Positions 38,542-46,855 of a stretch of 64,000 nucleotides of DNA are shown here, in pieces (the first letter of the stretch is position 1; each line of letters opens with the position of its first letter). The notes under the pieces were generated by a model. The model made no database searches, was not told the DNA's origin, and was given only the letters and a program-made list of their open reading frames with translations. The position numbers and the translations under genes were made by a program. Source of the stretch: Gemmatimonadota bacterium (GTDB taxonomy: Bacteria; Gemmatimonadota; Gemmatimonadetes; Palauibacterales; Palauibacteraceae); assembly GCA_022820995.1 (NCBI GenBank), contig JAJEEM010000048.1, positions 1 through 64,000 on the forward strand. Direction: 5' to 3'.

Positions 38542-40940
38542 TACGGAACGAGCTCCGGCTTCTGGTACTTCACCATGAACAGGCCCTCGCTCCCGCTCGT
38601 CACGATGATCGTCCCGCTTGCGAAGTACGGATAGTTGCTCCACGAGCCGCCCATCGCCGGGCCCTCCGCATGGGGCACGGTGTCGAGGAAGCCGACCTCG
38701 ACCGGATTCTCCGGGTCGCTCACGTTCAGGATCCGGAGTCCGCTGTTGTAGTTCGACTGATAGAGCAGGTCGTCGAGCACGTACATGTTGTGGTCGCTCG
38801 CCGTGGACACGCCGAAGTGCTCCTTGACGAGGACGGGGTCGTCGAGGTCGGTGATGTCGAAGATCATCGTGCGCGTGCCCGAGAACTGGGTCATCAGTTC
38901 GTCGAGTTCGTCTCCCAGGTAGAAGAACCGGTGATCCTCCGTCACCCAGCCCTGGTGCGCGTAGGCCACGTCGGGGTATGTGGCGGTCGACAGGGGGATC
39001 GGGTTCTCCTTGTCGGTGACGTCCGCGATCGAGACATCCGTCTCGTTCGATCCGAAGCAGATTTCCTTGCCGGCGTGCTCGCGGTCCGGGCCGTCATAGA
39101 TGAGGCAGAGCGCGTCGTGCGAGTATCCGGTGCCGCGGCGCCCGGTGCCCTCGTGACCGAAGCAGCCGGCGAAGCTCGGCTCCGTCGGCTCGTTAATGTC
39201 GATCATGTGGAGGCCGCCGCCGCACGTCTCGCCCCCGCCGCTCGATCCCACACTGTAGGCGAAGCCCGTCTCCTCGTTGATCACGATGTTGTGCGCGGAC
39301 GCGATCCCGTCGTAGTGGGCGTCCGCCTCGAAGGTGACCGGCTCGCTCCCCACATCGCGGAGACGCGAGAGGTCGAACACCTGCATCCCGTGGTCGCCCG
39401 CCCCATCGGAAACGATGAAGGCGTGATCCCTGAAGACCTTGATGTCGCGCCACACGCTGCCGCGCGCGCCCTCCGTCATCGGAAGCCGCCCGATGTAGCG
39501 CGGGTTCTGCGAGTCGGTGATGTCGATGAAGGAAGCCTGGTCGGTGAGTCCCACGAGGGCGTACTCGCGACCGGTCTGCGGGTCCGTCCAGCCCCACACG
39601 TCGTTGACGCGGACGCCGCGGTTCGCCCCGAGCGACTGCACCGGCATGAAGGAGAGGATGTTCACCTCGCTGCAGTCGAAGTCGGCCGACACCCCTTCCT
39701 CGCAGCCCACCTCGTGGCCGTTGATCGCCGCGTAGTTCGTCGCGTCGCTCCACACCTCGGCGGCTTCGACCCACTCATCGCCCCGCCGTTCGAAGATGTA
39801 GGCGGTCCCCATCCCGTAGTCCTTGCGGCTCGCGGCGACGACCGCGACATCGCCCTGCGCGGCGAGGCTGCCGCCGAAGCCATCGCCCGCGGCCCGGTTC
39901 GAGGCGGAGACCGCGCCGGCCAGCTCGACCCCGCCCCGGGGGTCCGTCGAGTAGCGGAGCACCCGTCCCTCGCGACCCGCGCCCGAGCCGGACCCGCCGA
40001 CCCAGATCTCCCCGTCCACGGCCGCAAAGGCGTTGGCGAAGTTCCCGCCGAAGGACCGCCCGCCCCCGGCGACGACCGGCGGATAGAGCCGGCCTTCGGG
40101 CCTCCACGCGTCGCCGTCGGGAGTGAAGGTGTAGGCGACGCCCACGCCCCCGGCGCCGGGGGCTCCGACGACGAGCCGGAAGCCGTCCTCGGTGTCCTCG
40201 CCGTGCAGGACGCCCCCGAAGCCCGCGTTCTCGCTCGCGTCCGGCGCCGTGAGCGATTCGGGCGCCGCCGTCCAGGTTCCGTCATCGGCCCGCGTGAAGA
40301 AGAAGACCGCACCGGCGCGGTTCACGTTGCCGACGGCGGTCCCGGGCGCGCCGATCGCCGCCACCCGGCCGTCGGTGATCATCGCGGCGCCGAAGCCGTC
40401 TCCGTCGGCCGCCTCGGGCGATTCGACGACCCCGGCTTCGTTCCAGGCGGAGCCGTCCCATTCGAAGAGGTAGACGCGGCCGGCCGCACCGGGTCTCCCG
40501 CGGCCTCCCTGGCCCGGCGCCGCCACCAGCGCGAGATCGCCAGCGATCGCGCCGCCGGCGCCGAAGACGTAACCCTCCGGCAGGTCGGCCGGCCTCAGCG
40601 TTGCGGCTTCCTCCCAGCCTCCGCCGGCCCGCTCGAACACGTGGGCCGCGCCGGGTGAGCCGACGAGCATGCGGTCGCCATCGACCGCGAGAGAAGTTCC
40701 GAACCTGCCGCCTTCCTCCGCCGCGTAGGGCGCGAGTTCAGCGGAGAGGGCCCATCCGTCCGGACCCCGTTCGTATACGTAGACGGCTCCCGTCGACGTC
40801 GGGCCGCCGGTCTCGGCGACGAGGACCTGGTCGGACGACACCGCGACGGCGAGGCCTCGTCCGAAACCCTGTCCCGTGAGGGGCGTGGCCAGACAGGCGA
40901 AGGCGGCCGCAAGAGCCGCGACTCGAGAAAATCCGCGCAT
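38541..40940 (-). CDS. Choice-of-anchor B family double beta-propeller protein (paralogue B)
   Basis: A 799-residue secreted protein, close paralogue of the genes at 32973-35432 and 57491-60016. Signal peptide (ending PLTGQ), N-terminal FG-GAP propeller (GAVYVYERGPDGW, RMLVGSPGAAHVF), junction cysteine pair (CEEGVSADFDC), and LVIVD propeller with NDVWGWTDPQTGREYA, HNIVINEETG and CGGGLHMIDI. No C-terminal anchor. ATG 40940 has GGGAG about ten bases upstream. As first gene of the minus-strand propeller operon it follows a relatively AT-rich 48-base leader (40941-40988) likely to hold the promoter. Confidence 0.87.
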   Translation of the reverse strand: MRGFSRVAALAAAFACLATPLTGQGFGRGLAVAVSSDQVLVAETGGPTSTGAVYVYERGPDGWALSAELAPYAAEEGGRFGTSLAVDGDRMLVGSPGAAHVFERAGGGWEEAATLRPADLPEGYVFGAGGAIAGDLALVAAPGQGGRGRPGAAGRVYLFEWDGSAWNEAGVVESPEAADGDGFGAAMITDGRVAAIGAPGTAVGNVNRAGAVFFFTRADDGTWTAAPESLTAPDASENAGFGGVLHGEDTEDGFRLVVGAPGAGGVGVAYTFTPDGDAWRPEGRLYPPVVAGGGRSFGGNFANAFAAVDGEIWVGGSGSGAGREGRVLRYSTDPRGGVELAGAVSASNRAAGDGFGGSLAAQGDVAVVAASRKDYGMGTAYIFERRGDEWVEAAEVWSDATNYAAINGHEVGCEEGVSADFDCSEVNILSFMPVQSLGANRGVRVNDVWGWTDPQTGREYALVGLTDQASFIDITDSQNPRYIGRLPMTEGARGSVWRDIKVFRDHAFIVSDGAGDHGMQVFDLSRLRDVGSEPVTFEADAHYDGIASAHNIVINEETGFAYSVGSSGGGETCGGGLHMIDINEPTEPSFAGCFGHEGTGRRGTGYSHDALCLIYDGPDREHAGKEICFGSNETDVSIADVTDKENPIPLSTATYPDVAYAHQGWVTEDHRFFYLGDELDELMTQFSGTRTMIFDITDLDDPVLVKEHFGVSTASDHNMYVLDDLLYQSNYNSGLRILNVSDPENPVEVGFLDTVPHAEGPAMGGSWSNYPYFASGTIIVTSGSEGLFMVKYQKPELVP

Positions 40941-40988
40941 GAGATGACTCCCATCCTGAAGGCTGCGGGCAATAGTCGTACAAACCAA

Positions 40989-42029
40989 TTAAAACACTCC
41001 GGAAGCTGGATGCGTTGTCCCGTGCGTGGCCCCATGCGTGGCCCGCGAGATGTAGCGGGAAACGGTCTCTTCCAGCCAGCCGGTTCGCGCGCCGGCCGTC
41101 CCCTTTCCGCGTCCCCGGCCGACGAACCCGAGATGCCCTCCACGCTCCGTGAATTCCAGGGAGAGGTTCGGGCGTCGCCGGATCGTTTCGACGGGCACGG
41201 AACTCGCGGGGGCGAGCGGGTCGTCCCGCGCGTGGACGAGGAGCACGGGAAGGTTCACGGGATCCACGAAGCGCTTGGCGCTGCAGCGCGCGTAGTAGTC
41301 GGCGGCGTCGCGAAAACCGTGAATCGGCGCCGTGAGCCGGTCGTCGAACTCGCGGATCGTGCGCGCCCTTGCCGCCCCGGGCGCCACCACGTCGGGGAAC
41401 CGCGCCGCCTTCTCGCGGGCCTTCTCCCGCAGGCTGCGGAGGAAGCGCCGGCCGTACACGCGCCCCATCCCCCGTTGCAGGGCGTCGGCGCTGGACTCGA
41501 GGTCCCAGGGGACCGATACGGCGGCCGCGGCGACGAGACCCCGGCCGCCGCCCTCCCGCCCGAGCAGGTTGAAGAGCGCGTTCCCGCCCAGCGAGAACCC
41601 GACCGCGGTCCGCGGGAGACCCGGGAAACGCGCCGCCATCCAGGCCAGCGCGCGCTCGATGTCGTCCGTTCGACCCGAGTGGTAGGCGCCCGGCAGACGG
41701 TTCGGCTCCCCGCTGCACGAACGGAAGTTGAGCGCCACGGCCTGGATGCCGGCGGCCTCCAGCGCCTCGCTCGTCGTTACCATGTACCCCGAGCGCGCGC
41801 TGCCTTCGAGCCCGTGGAGGAGAAGGCACGAACCCGACGGGGTGTCCGGTCCTCGCCAGAGGTCGAGATCGATGAAATCTCCATCGTCCGTGCCGAGCCG
41901 AACCCGCTCGTACCGCGGCTCGAGGCGCCGGCGCACCAGCCGTCCCACCACCGTCTGCAGGTGAGGATTCCGGAGCCCCGGCGCCGGCTCGAACGCCGAC
42001 GGATTCTTCAAGGATCCGTTACCTTTCAT
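40989..42029 (-). CDS. YheT-family alpha/beta hydrolase
   Basis: A 346-residue serine hydrolase of the YheT/EMB8 family, probably an esterase acting on lipids or small esters. It shows the family opening GLRNPHLQTVVGRL, the oxyanion segment LLLHGLEGSARSGYM, NFRSCSGEPN, the nucleophile in GFSLGGN, an aspartate in VHARDDPLAP, and the catalytic histidine in GGHLGF. ATG 42029 is chosen over ATG 42053 for length. It diverges from the next hydrolase with starts only three bases apart. Confidence 0.9.
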   Translation of the reverse strand: MKGNGSLKNPSAFEPAPGLRNPHLQTVVGRLVRRRLEPRYERVRLGTDDGDFIDLDLWRGPDTPSGSCLLLHGLEGSARSGYMVTTSEALEAAGIQAVALNFRSCSGEPNRLPGAYHSGRTDDIERALAWMAARFPGLPRTAVGFSLGGNALFNLLGREGGGRGLVAAAAVSVPWDLESSADALQRGMGRVYGRRFLRSLREKAREKAARFPDVVAPGAARARTIREFDDRLTAPIHGFRDAADYYARCSAKRFVDPVNLPVLLVHARDDPLAPASSVPVETIRRRPNLSLEFTERGGHLGFVGRGRGKGTAGARTGWLEETVSRYISRATHGATHGTTHPASGVF

Positions 42030-42032
42030 TCC

Positions 42033-42830
42033 GTGTCTCCACCATTCCTGCATCAGTACACCGTCGCGGGTGCGGGTTCCCGGCGCTGGCTATACGTGCT
42101 GCATGGCATATACGGCACCGGCCGCAACTGGGCTTCATTCGCCCGCCGGCTCGTCGCCCGGCGCCCCGAGTGGGGAGCCGTGCTCGTGGATCTGCGGCTG
42201 CACGGGCACTCCCCGAGCTTCGATCCGCCGCACACACTTGCCGCGTGCGTGCACGACGTGCTCGAACTCTCCGAGTCGCTGGGGCGCCCCGTGGACGCGG
42301 TCCTCGGGCACTCCTTCGGAGGCAAGGCGGCGCTGATGGTGGCGGCGGCGGTGGCGCCGGGCCAGGCATGGGTGATCGACGCGACGCCCTCCCGTCGCTC
42401 GCCCGGCGGCGGGGCGGCGCGGCTGCTGGACGTGATTCGCCGGCACCCGGGGCCGTTCACGACGAGACGCTGCGCCGTAACGGCCGTGGAGGCCGAGGGT
42501 TTCGCCTCGCCCGTCGCGCACTGGCTGGCGACGAACCTCGTCCTCGTCGAGGCCGGCTATCGGTGGCGCCTCGATCCCGACGCGGTCGAGGAGTTGCTCG
42601 CCGACTACTTCAGGCGCGACCTCTGGGACGTCATCGAGACGCCGGTTCCCCCGGCGGAAATCCACGTCGTGCGGGCCGCCCTGTCGGATGTGCTTTCCGC
42701 GGACGACCTCGCGAGACTGCGGGGGGCCGCGCTGAACGGCCGCGTACATTTCCATGAACTCGCCGGCGGCCACTGGCTGCACGTGGACAACCCCGACGGC
42801 CTGCTCGGCCTCGTCCGCGACCGCCTTTAG
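42033..42830 (+). CDS. Alpha/beta hydrolase (YbfF/MenH-like)
   Basis: A 265-residue alpha/beta hydrolase with LHGIYGTGRNWASFARRL, DLRLHGHSP, the nucleophile serine in LGHSFGGKAAL, and the histidine in GGHWLHVDNP. This pattern fits YbfF-like esterases and is also near MenH. The men cluster here has no recognised menH, so this could fill that gap, but the sequence alone does not decide. GTG 42033 gives the normal N-terminus. It is unrelated in strand or operon to the men genes. Confidence 0.83.
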   Translation: MSPPFLHQYTVAGAGSRRWLYVLHGIYGTGRNWASFARRLVARRPEWGAVLVDLRLHGHSPSFDPPHTLAACVHDVLELSESLGRPVDAVLGHSFGGKAALMVAAAVAPGQAWVIDATPSRRSPGGGAARLLDVIRRHPGPFTTRRCAVTAVEAEGFASPVAHWLATNLVLVEAGYRWRLDPDAVEELLADYFRRDLWDVIETPVPPAEIHVVRAALSDVLSADDLARLRGAALNGRVHFHELAGGHWLHVDNPDGLLGLVRDRL

Positions 42831-42841
42831 CGTCGGCACGG

Positions 42842-43906
42842 CTACCAGACTTCGTACCACGTGCCCGGGATCGCCGCCGCGGGCGCCGTCAGGCCCTCCG
42901 CCGCCGCCGCGACGGCGCACGCGCTGAAGCGCAGATCGATGCGGTGGCCGCCGAAGTCCGCGGCGACCCCCGCGCCACCCGCAAGCCCGCTTGCCACGCT
43001 CCCCTGGACCGAGATGTCCCCATTCAGGATCAGCGCTCCTCCCACGAGGATGAGCCCCGTCCAGGCGAAGCCGTTATCGAGGGTCAGGTCGCCCTCCACG
43101 ACGAGGGCGCCCCGTCCGCTCGAACCGGAACCGAGCCACCCCGACCCGGGAATCCGGATGTAGGTCGAGCCCGTGCCGGCATGGGGCCAGGCGTCGGGCG
43201 GCACCGTCGCGTCGGGAATGGGTCCGAACGAAGCGAGCAACTCCGCCCAGCGGATGCCGGTCTCGGCCGCAACCGACACACTGGCCGGCATTGATCGTTC
43301 GGAAGGCGCCCCCGCGATCGTCAATGCCGTATCCGGAGCCGGCGCCGGCCCGCCCCAGTACGCGACGCCCGCCACCGGCGAGGGCTGCTGCGGACAGGCG
43401 CTCCCGAACGCATCGAGCCCCGAGATCCTCCCCTTCGGGGGCGTGGCGCCCGCGCTCCCCACGAGGACGAGCGCACCGGGCACGCGCGGCGGTCCGGCCA
43501 CCCAGAGGAGCTGGCCCACGGACCGTTCGAAGGTTGCGCCGCCGAAGACCACCTGTCCCCGGGACTCGACGCGGTACACGGTCTCTCCGCGCCGCAGTTC
43601 GAGGAGCGGTTCGAAGGTGACGGTCGCGGTTCCCGCGCCCAGCGTGAGGGGGGGTACCGAAGGGTTCGGCATCTCGGCGAGGGCGAGCGCCGTCGCGAGT
43701 CCGCTCTCGGCCACGTAGAAGGCCTCGGTGGAGCGCGCGAAGGCGCGGGCGGACTGTCCGTCGATCCAGGTCATGAGGAAGCCGCCCGCCGCCATGAGCG
43801 ACACGAGCAGCAGCGTGAGCATGGCCGAGGGCAGCGCGAAGCCGCGAGGCTCCGTTCCGGGGCACCGGAAGGCCCTGGGTCGCGGGATCCTGCCGAGAGA
43901 GCGCAT
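42842..43906 (-). CDS. PilX-like type IV prepilin-domain protein
   Basis: A 354-residue protein with a type III (prepilin) signal: basic leader ending in RG followed by FALPSAMLTLLLVSLMAAGG, cleavage expected after G22. The usual +5 glutamate is serine, as in some PilX-like minor pilins. The rest is beta-rich with right-handed-helix-like stretches (GALVVEGDLTLDNGFAWTGLILVGG), reminiscent of polymer-forming or bactofilin-like folds. No other pilus gene is nearby, so this is an orphan minor pilin by context. Confidence 0.7.
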   Translation of the reverse strand: MRSLGRIPRPRAFRCPGTEPRGFALPSAMLTLLLVSLMAAGGFLMTWIDGQSARAFARSTEAFYVAESGLATALALAEMPNPSVPPLTLGAGTATVTFEPLLELRRGETVYRVESRGQVVFGGATFERSVGQLLWVAGPPRVPGALVLVGSAGATPPKGRISGLDAFGSACPQQPSPVAGVAYWGGPAPAPDTALTIAGAPSERSMPASVSVAAETGIRWAELLASFGPIPDATVPPDAWPHAGTGSTYIRIPGSGWLGSGSSGRGALVVEGDLTLDNGFAWTGLILVGGALILNGDISVQGSVASGLAGGAGVAADFGGHRIDLRFSACAVAAAAEGLTAPAAAIPGTWYEVW

Positions 43907-43990
43907 GACGTGAAGGTGCCGCGCCGGATCAACGCCCCCTCAACGCGGCCGCCGCACTCGGGCTTGCGGCAGGGCTTTTGCCACGGGCTG

Positions 43991-45808
43991 CTAGCTGGCG
44001 GTCTCCGCGAGCCAGCTCTCGATCGCGTCGCCGAGCGCGGGAAGGCTCAGCGCGCCGTTCTCCAGCACCCGGTCGTGGAACTCCGCGATGGAGAACGCCT
44101 CCCCGAGCCTGGCCTCCGCCTCCCGGCGCAGCCGCGAGATCTCGAGTTGCCCCAGCTTGTAGGTGAGCGCCTGGGCGGGCGAAGTGATGTAGCGATCCAC
44201 CTCGTTTTCGATGTTCACTTCGGCGAGCAGCGTGTTCTCGCGGACGAAGTCGATCGCTTCCTCCCGCGTCCAGCCGAAGGCGTGGATGCCGGTGTCGACG
44301 ACGAGCCGGCTGGCCCGCCAGGCATCGTACGAGGCGAGGCCGATGCGGCTGAGGTCGTCCGCGTAGAGGCCCATTTCATCGGCGAGCCGCTCCGCGTACA
44401 GCGCCCATCCCTCGACGAAGGCGACCGAGCCGAGGTGCTTTCGGAACTCGGGCAGGCCGTCGACCTCCTGGGCGATCGCCGTCTGGAGGTGGTGTCCGGG
44501 GATCGCCTCGTGGAAGCTGAGGACGTCGGCCTGGTACCTGGGCCGGATCTCGGGCCGGTAGGTGTTCACGTAGTACGTGCCGGGGCGCGATCCGTCCGGC
44601 GCGGGCTCCCGGTAGTAGGCGAGCACGCTCTGCGGCGCTTCGTACAGGGGGATCGGACGGATCACCATCTCCGTCCGCGGCGGGGTGCCGAACCAATCCG
44701 GCATGACGAGGGCCGCCCGCGCGTAGGCCTCCTCCGCCAGCTGCACGATCTCGCCCGGCCAGCGGAAATACATCTCCGGGTCCGATCGCAGTCGCTGCTG
44801 AATCTCCTTCAGGTCGGAGGCGCCGAGGACTTCCTCTCCAAGGGTCCGAAGCTCGTCGTGGATCCTCTCCAGCTCCGCCAGGCCCCGCGCGTGGATCTCG
44901 GCCGGCGTCAGGTCGAGCGTCGTGAGGTTGCGGATCATCGCCTCGTAGCAGGCGCTGCCGCCGGGCAGGCTGGAGAGTCCGATCCCCGCGCCCGTGCGCG
45001 AGTGCGGATAGAGTTCGTCGCGCAGGAAGTCGCGGAGTCTCGTGTACGCCGGTCGAATGCGCTCGGAGGCGGCCTCGCGGATGCCGTCCCGGAAATCGTG
45101 CCGCGTCCCCTCGGGCCACGCATCGAGCCGCGTACCCGCCGGAGCGTAGATGGGCCATTCCTCGACGGGTCGTTCGAGGAGGGCGTCGAGCTGCACGATC
45201 GTCCGGTTCACCGACGCGCGCGCCGCGACCCGTCCCGTCTCGAGGCCGGTGCGAAGGTTCGAGATGTAGTCGTCGATATAGTCGGCGAACGCGTTCCAGC
45301 GACGGATCATGCGCTCGCCGTCGACCGGCGTTTCGAGCGGCTGGGCGCCCACGATGTTGAGGAAGTCGAGCTGGAACCCTTCGCGGTGGTCCACGACCCA
45401 CACCTCGAGATCGCACGTCTGCTCGGCGACTTCCGCCGACAGCTGATGGTCGAGCGCGAGATAGGTCAGCCGGTTCCCGGGCGGCAGCGAGGCGAGGTCG
45501 ATCGCGCCGAGGGCATCGGCGAGGGCACGAACCTCGCGGCGGCGATTGTTGCGCCCGGACGGCGAGATGTCGCGGACGCGGTCGCTGAGGCGGTGCTCTC
45601 CCAGATAGGTCGCCTGCAGCGGGTTCCAGGAAAGGTAGGCGTCCCAGAAGCGGTCGCTGAGCGCCGAAAGGTCGCTGGGCGGGGCCGGGTCCGCCGTTTC
45701 GGCCGACCCCGGCTCGCAGGCCGTGATCGCGCACGCCATGAGAATCAGGACCGCGATCCGGCTCGCTGCTCCGTCCGGACGTTCGCTCCTGTCGCGGGTT
45801 GACGTCAT
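43991..45808 (-). CDS. DUF885 family lipoprotein, putative zinc hydrolase
   Basis: A 605-residue exported lipoprotein (lipobox AITACEP). DUF885 proteins are putative metallopeptidases; the family zinc motif appears as SFHEAIPGHHLQ, followed by EGWALYAERLADEMG and a C-terminal tail with YKLGQLEISRLR. Substrate unknown. ATG 45808 is chosen because it gives the signal peptide; the frame is open upstream without similarity. It diverges from the OsmC gene across 94 bases. Confidence 0.87.
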   Translation of the reverse strand: MTSTRDRSERPDGAASRIAVLILMACAITACEPGSAETADPAPPSDLSALSDRFWDAYLSWNPLQATYLGEHRLSDRVRDISPSGRNNRRREVRALADALGAIDLASLPPGNRLTYLALDHQLSAEVAEQTCDLEVWVVDHREGFQLDFLNIVGAQPLETPVDGERMIRRWNAFADYIDDYISNLRTGLETGRVAARASVNRTIVQLDALLERPVEEWPIYAPAGTRLDAWPEGTRHDFRDGIREAASERIRPAYTRLRDFLRDELYPHSRTGAGIGLSSLPGGSACYEAMIRNLTTLDLTPAEIHARGLAELERIHDELRTLGEEVLGASDLKEIQQRLRSDPEMYFRWPGEIVQLAEEAYARAALVMPDWFGTPPRTEMVIRPIPLYEAPQSVLAYYREPAPDGSRPGTYYVNTYRPEIRPRYQADVLSFHEAIPGHHLQTAIAQEVDGLPEFRKHLGSVAFVEGWALYAERLADEMGLYADDLSRIGLASYDAWRASRLVVDTGIHAFGWTREEAIDFVRENTLLAEVNIENEVDRYITSPAQALTYKLGQLEISRLRREAEARLGEAFSIAEFHDRVLENGALSLPALGDAIESWLAETAS

Positions 45809-45902
45809 CCTGCCCGTTCTCGATCGTTTCGTTTCCACATCATGCCCGAATCTCGCCGCCCGAAAATGCGGCGGGGAAGGCGGGTCCGTAAAGGAGAGCC
45901 CC

Positions 45903-46364
45903 ATGTCCGAACCGTTCTACACCGCCCGCGCGCGTCTCGAGAAGGTCGAGGGAGTGCACCGACGGGCCCGCCTCGAAGAGGGGACCGAGATCGACTTCGG
46001 CGTCCACGGACCCATCAAGTCCCACTACCGGATCGACGCGAAGGACCTGCCGCTCCCCGTCGACTACCAGGTGGCCGCGACCGGTGCCTGAATGCTGGGC
46101 ACGCTCAACGGCGCACTGGAAGTGCGCGGCATCCGCCTGGCTCCCGAAGACATCGCCGCCGAAGTGGAGGGGATCAACCGCCTCCGCGACCGCATGCCCA
46201 CGCTCGAGGAGATCATCGTCCACTACCGGCTCCGCATCCCGGCCGAGGCCCGGGAGACGGTGGACCGCGCGCTCGCCACACACGGCGCGAAGTGCCCCAC
46301 CGCTCGCTCGCTGGAGGGCGCGATCAAGGTCAGCTGGACCGCCGACATCGAGGAGACCAGCTGA
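45903..46364 (+). CDS. OsmC-family protein with in-frame TGA at the catalytic cysteine (candidate selenoprotein)
   Basis: Read through a TGA at 46089-46091, the frame encodes a 153-residue OsmC-like peroxidase subunit. OsmC/Ohr proteins reduce hydroperoxides with two cysteines; the first lies in a '(A)xxxxC' turn before a long helix, the second in KCP. Here the second is present (C131, GAKCPTARSL), the flanks of the first are conserved (DYQVAATGA before, MLGTLNGALEVRGI after), and the codon between is TGA (position 63), predicted selenocysteine. The two halves share one frame with no other change. ATG 45903 has an excellent AAAGGAG site. A hairpin follows (46111-46127). The alternative is a nonsense change or error splitting the gene. 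Confidence 0.8.
46111..46127 (+). promoter_or_regulatory. Candidate bacterial SECIS hairpin
   Basis: A perfect 6-bp stem (GCGCAC at 46111-46116 with GTGCGC at 46122-46127) closes a 5-base loop TGGAA. The loop starts 25 bases after the TGA and has G at its second position. This fits the general bacterial selenocysteine-insertion pattern: short stem, small apical loop with an early G, a few turns after UGA. The stem codes for ordinary residues at the same time. GC-rich DNA forms such hairpins by chance, so support comes mainly from its position. Confidence 0.6.
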
Positions 46365-46366
46365 TC

Positions 46367-46594
46367 ATGAGGGGCGGCGACGATCTCGTTCGCGTGTTCG
46401 AGGCCTGGGACGAGAGCGAATTCCTCGCTGCCAGGCTCGCCCTCGAAGCCGGCGACATCCCGTTCCGGATCGAAGGGGAGTTCGCGCCCGTGTCCTGGGG
46501 CCCGACGGCCGCCGCGAAGGTCCTCCGCGTGCCCGCGAACCGGTACGCAGAAGCGAAGCAGACGCTCCGCGACGCTCTCGCGCGGGATCGATAA
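46367..46594 (+). CDS. DUF2007-like small protein
   Basis: A 75-residue cytoplasmic protein beginning two bases after the OsmC stop. The pattern VRVFEAWDESEFLAARLALE, then IPFRIEG and LRVPANRYAEAKQTLRD, fits the DUF2007 'putative signal transducing' domain, a small ferredoxin-like fold of unknown role. It is probably co-transcribed with the OsmC gene. Confidence 0.72.
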   Translation: MRGGDDLVRVFEAWDESEFLAARLALEAGDIPFRIEGEFAPVSWGPTAAAKVLRVPANRYAEAKQTLRDALARDR

Positions 46595-46675
46595 CGTCGC
46601 CGCCGCCCGCTTTGACCATCGAGAGGGCGCGGCATAGTCTGCCAGCCCCACCCACGGAATCTGCGGGAGGCGCAC

Positions 46676-46855
46676 TTGGACAGGCACGAACGCTCAAGAA
46701 AACCGGGGGAGATCGCCAAGCCGACTCTCAAGGAGTTGCTTCTGGCGCCTGAGGCCCGCACGGATTCGCTGGTGCCCACGCGCCACGTGATTCGACAGCG
46801 GCCGACGCCGCGGGTCGACTCGCAGCAGGACGGTCGCCGGAACAGGCAGACGTGA
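46676..46855 (+). CDS. Small 59-residue ORF upstream of the symporter
   Basis: From TTG 46676 the frame runs 59 codons to a TGA that overlaps the symporter GTG (GTGA). A GGGAGG site lies five bases before the TTG. The product is basic and polar, with KPTLKELLLAPEARTDSLVP in the middle, and has no membrane segment. I do not recognise a family; the 'LKELLL...RTD' stretch vaguely recalls C-terminal tails of small antitoxins. Coupling to the next gene is the main support. Confidence 0.5.
   Translation: MDRHERSRKPGEIAKPTLKELLLAPEARTDSLVPTRHVIRQRPTPRVDSQQDGRRNRQT

Noticed and set aside
46092-46364. A separate 90-residue gene starting at the ATG right after TGA
   Set aside because: It would begin in the middle of the OsmC fold, has no ribosome-binding site of its own, and is in frame with the preceding half; a single recoded gene explains the data better.
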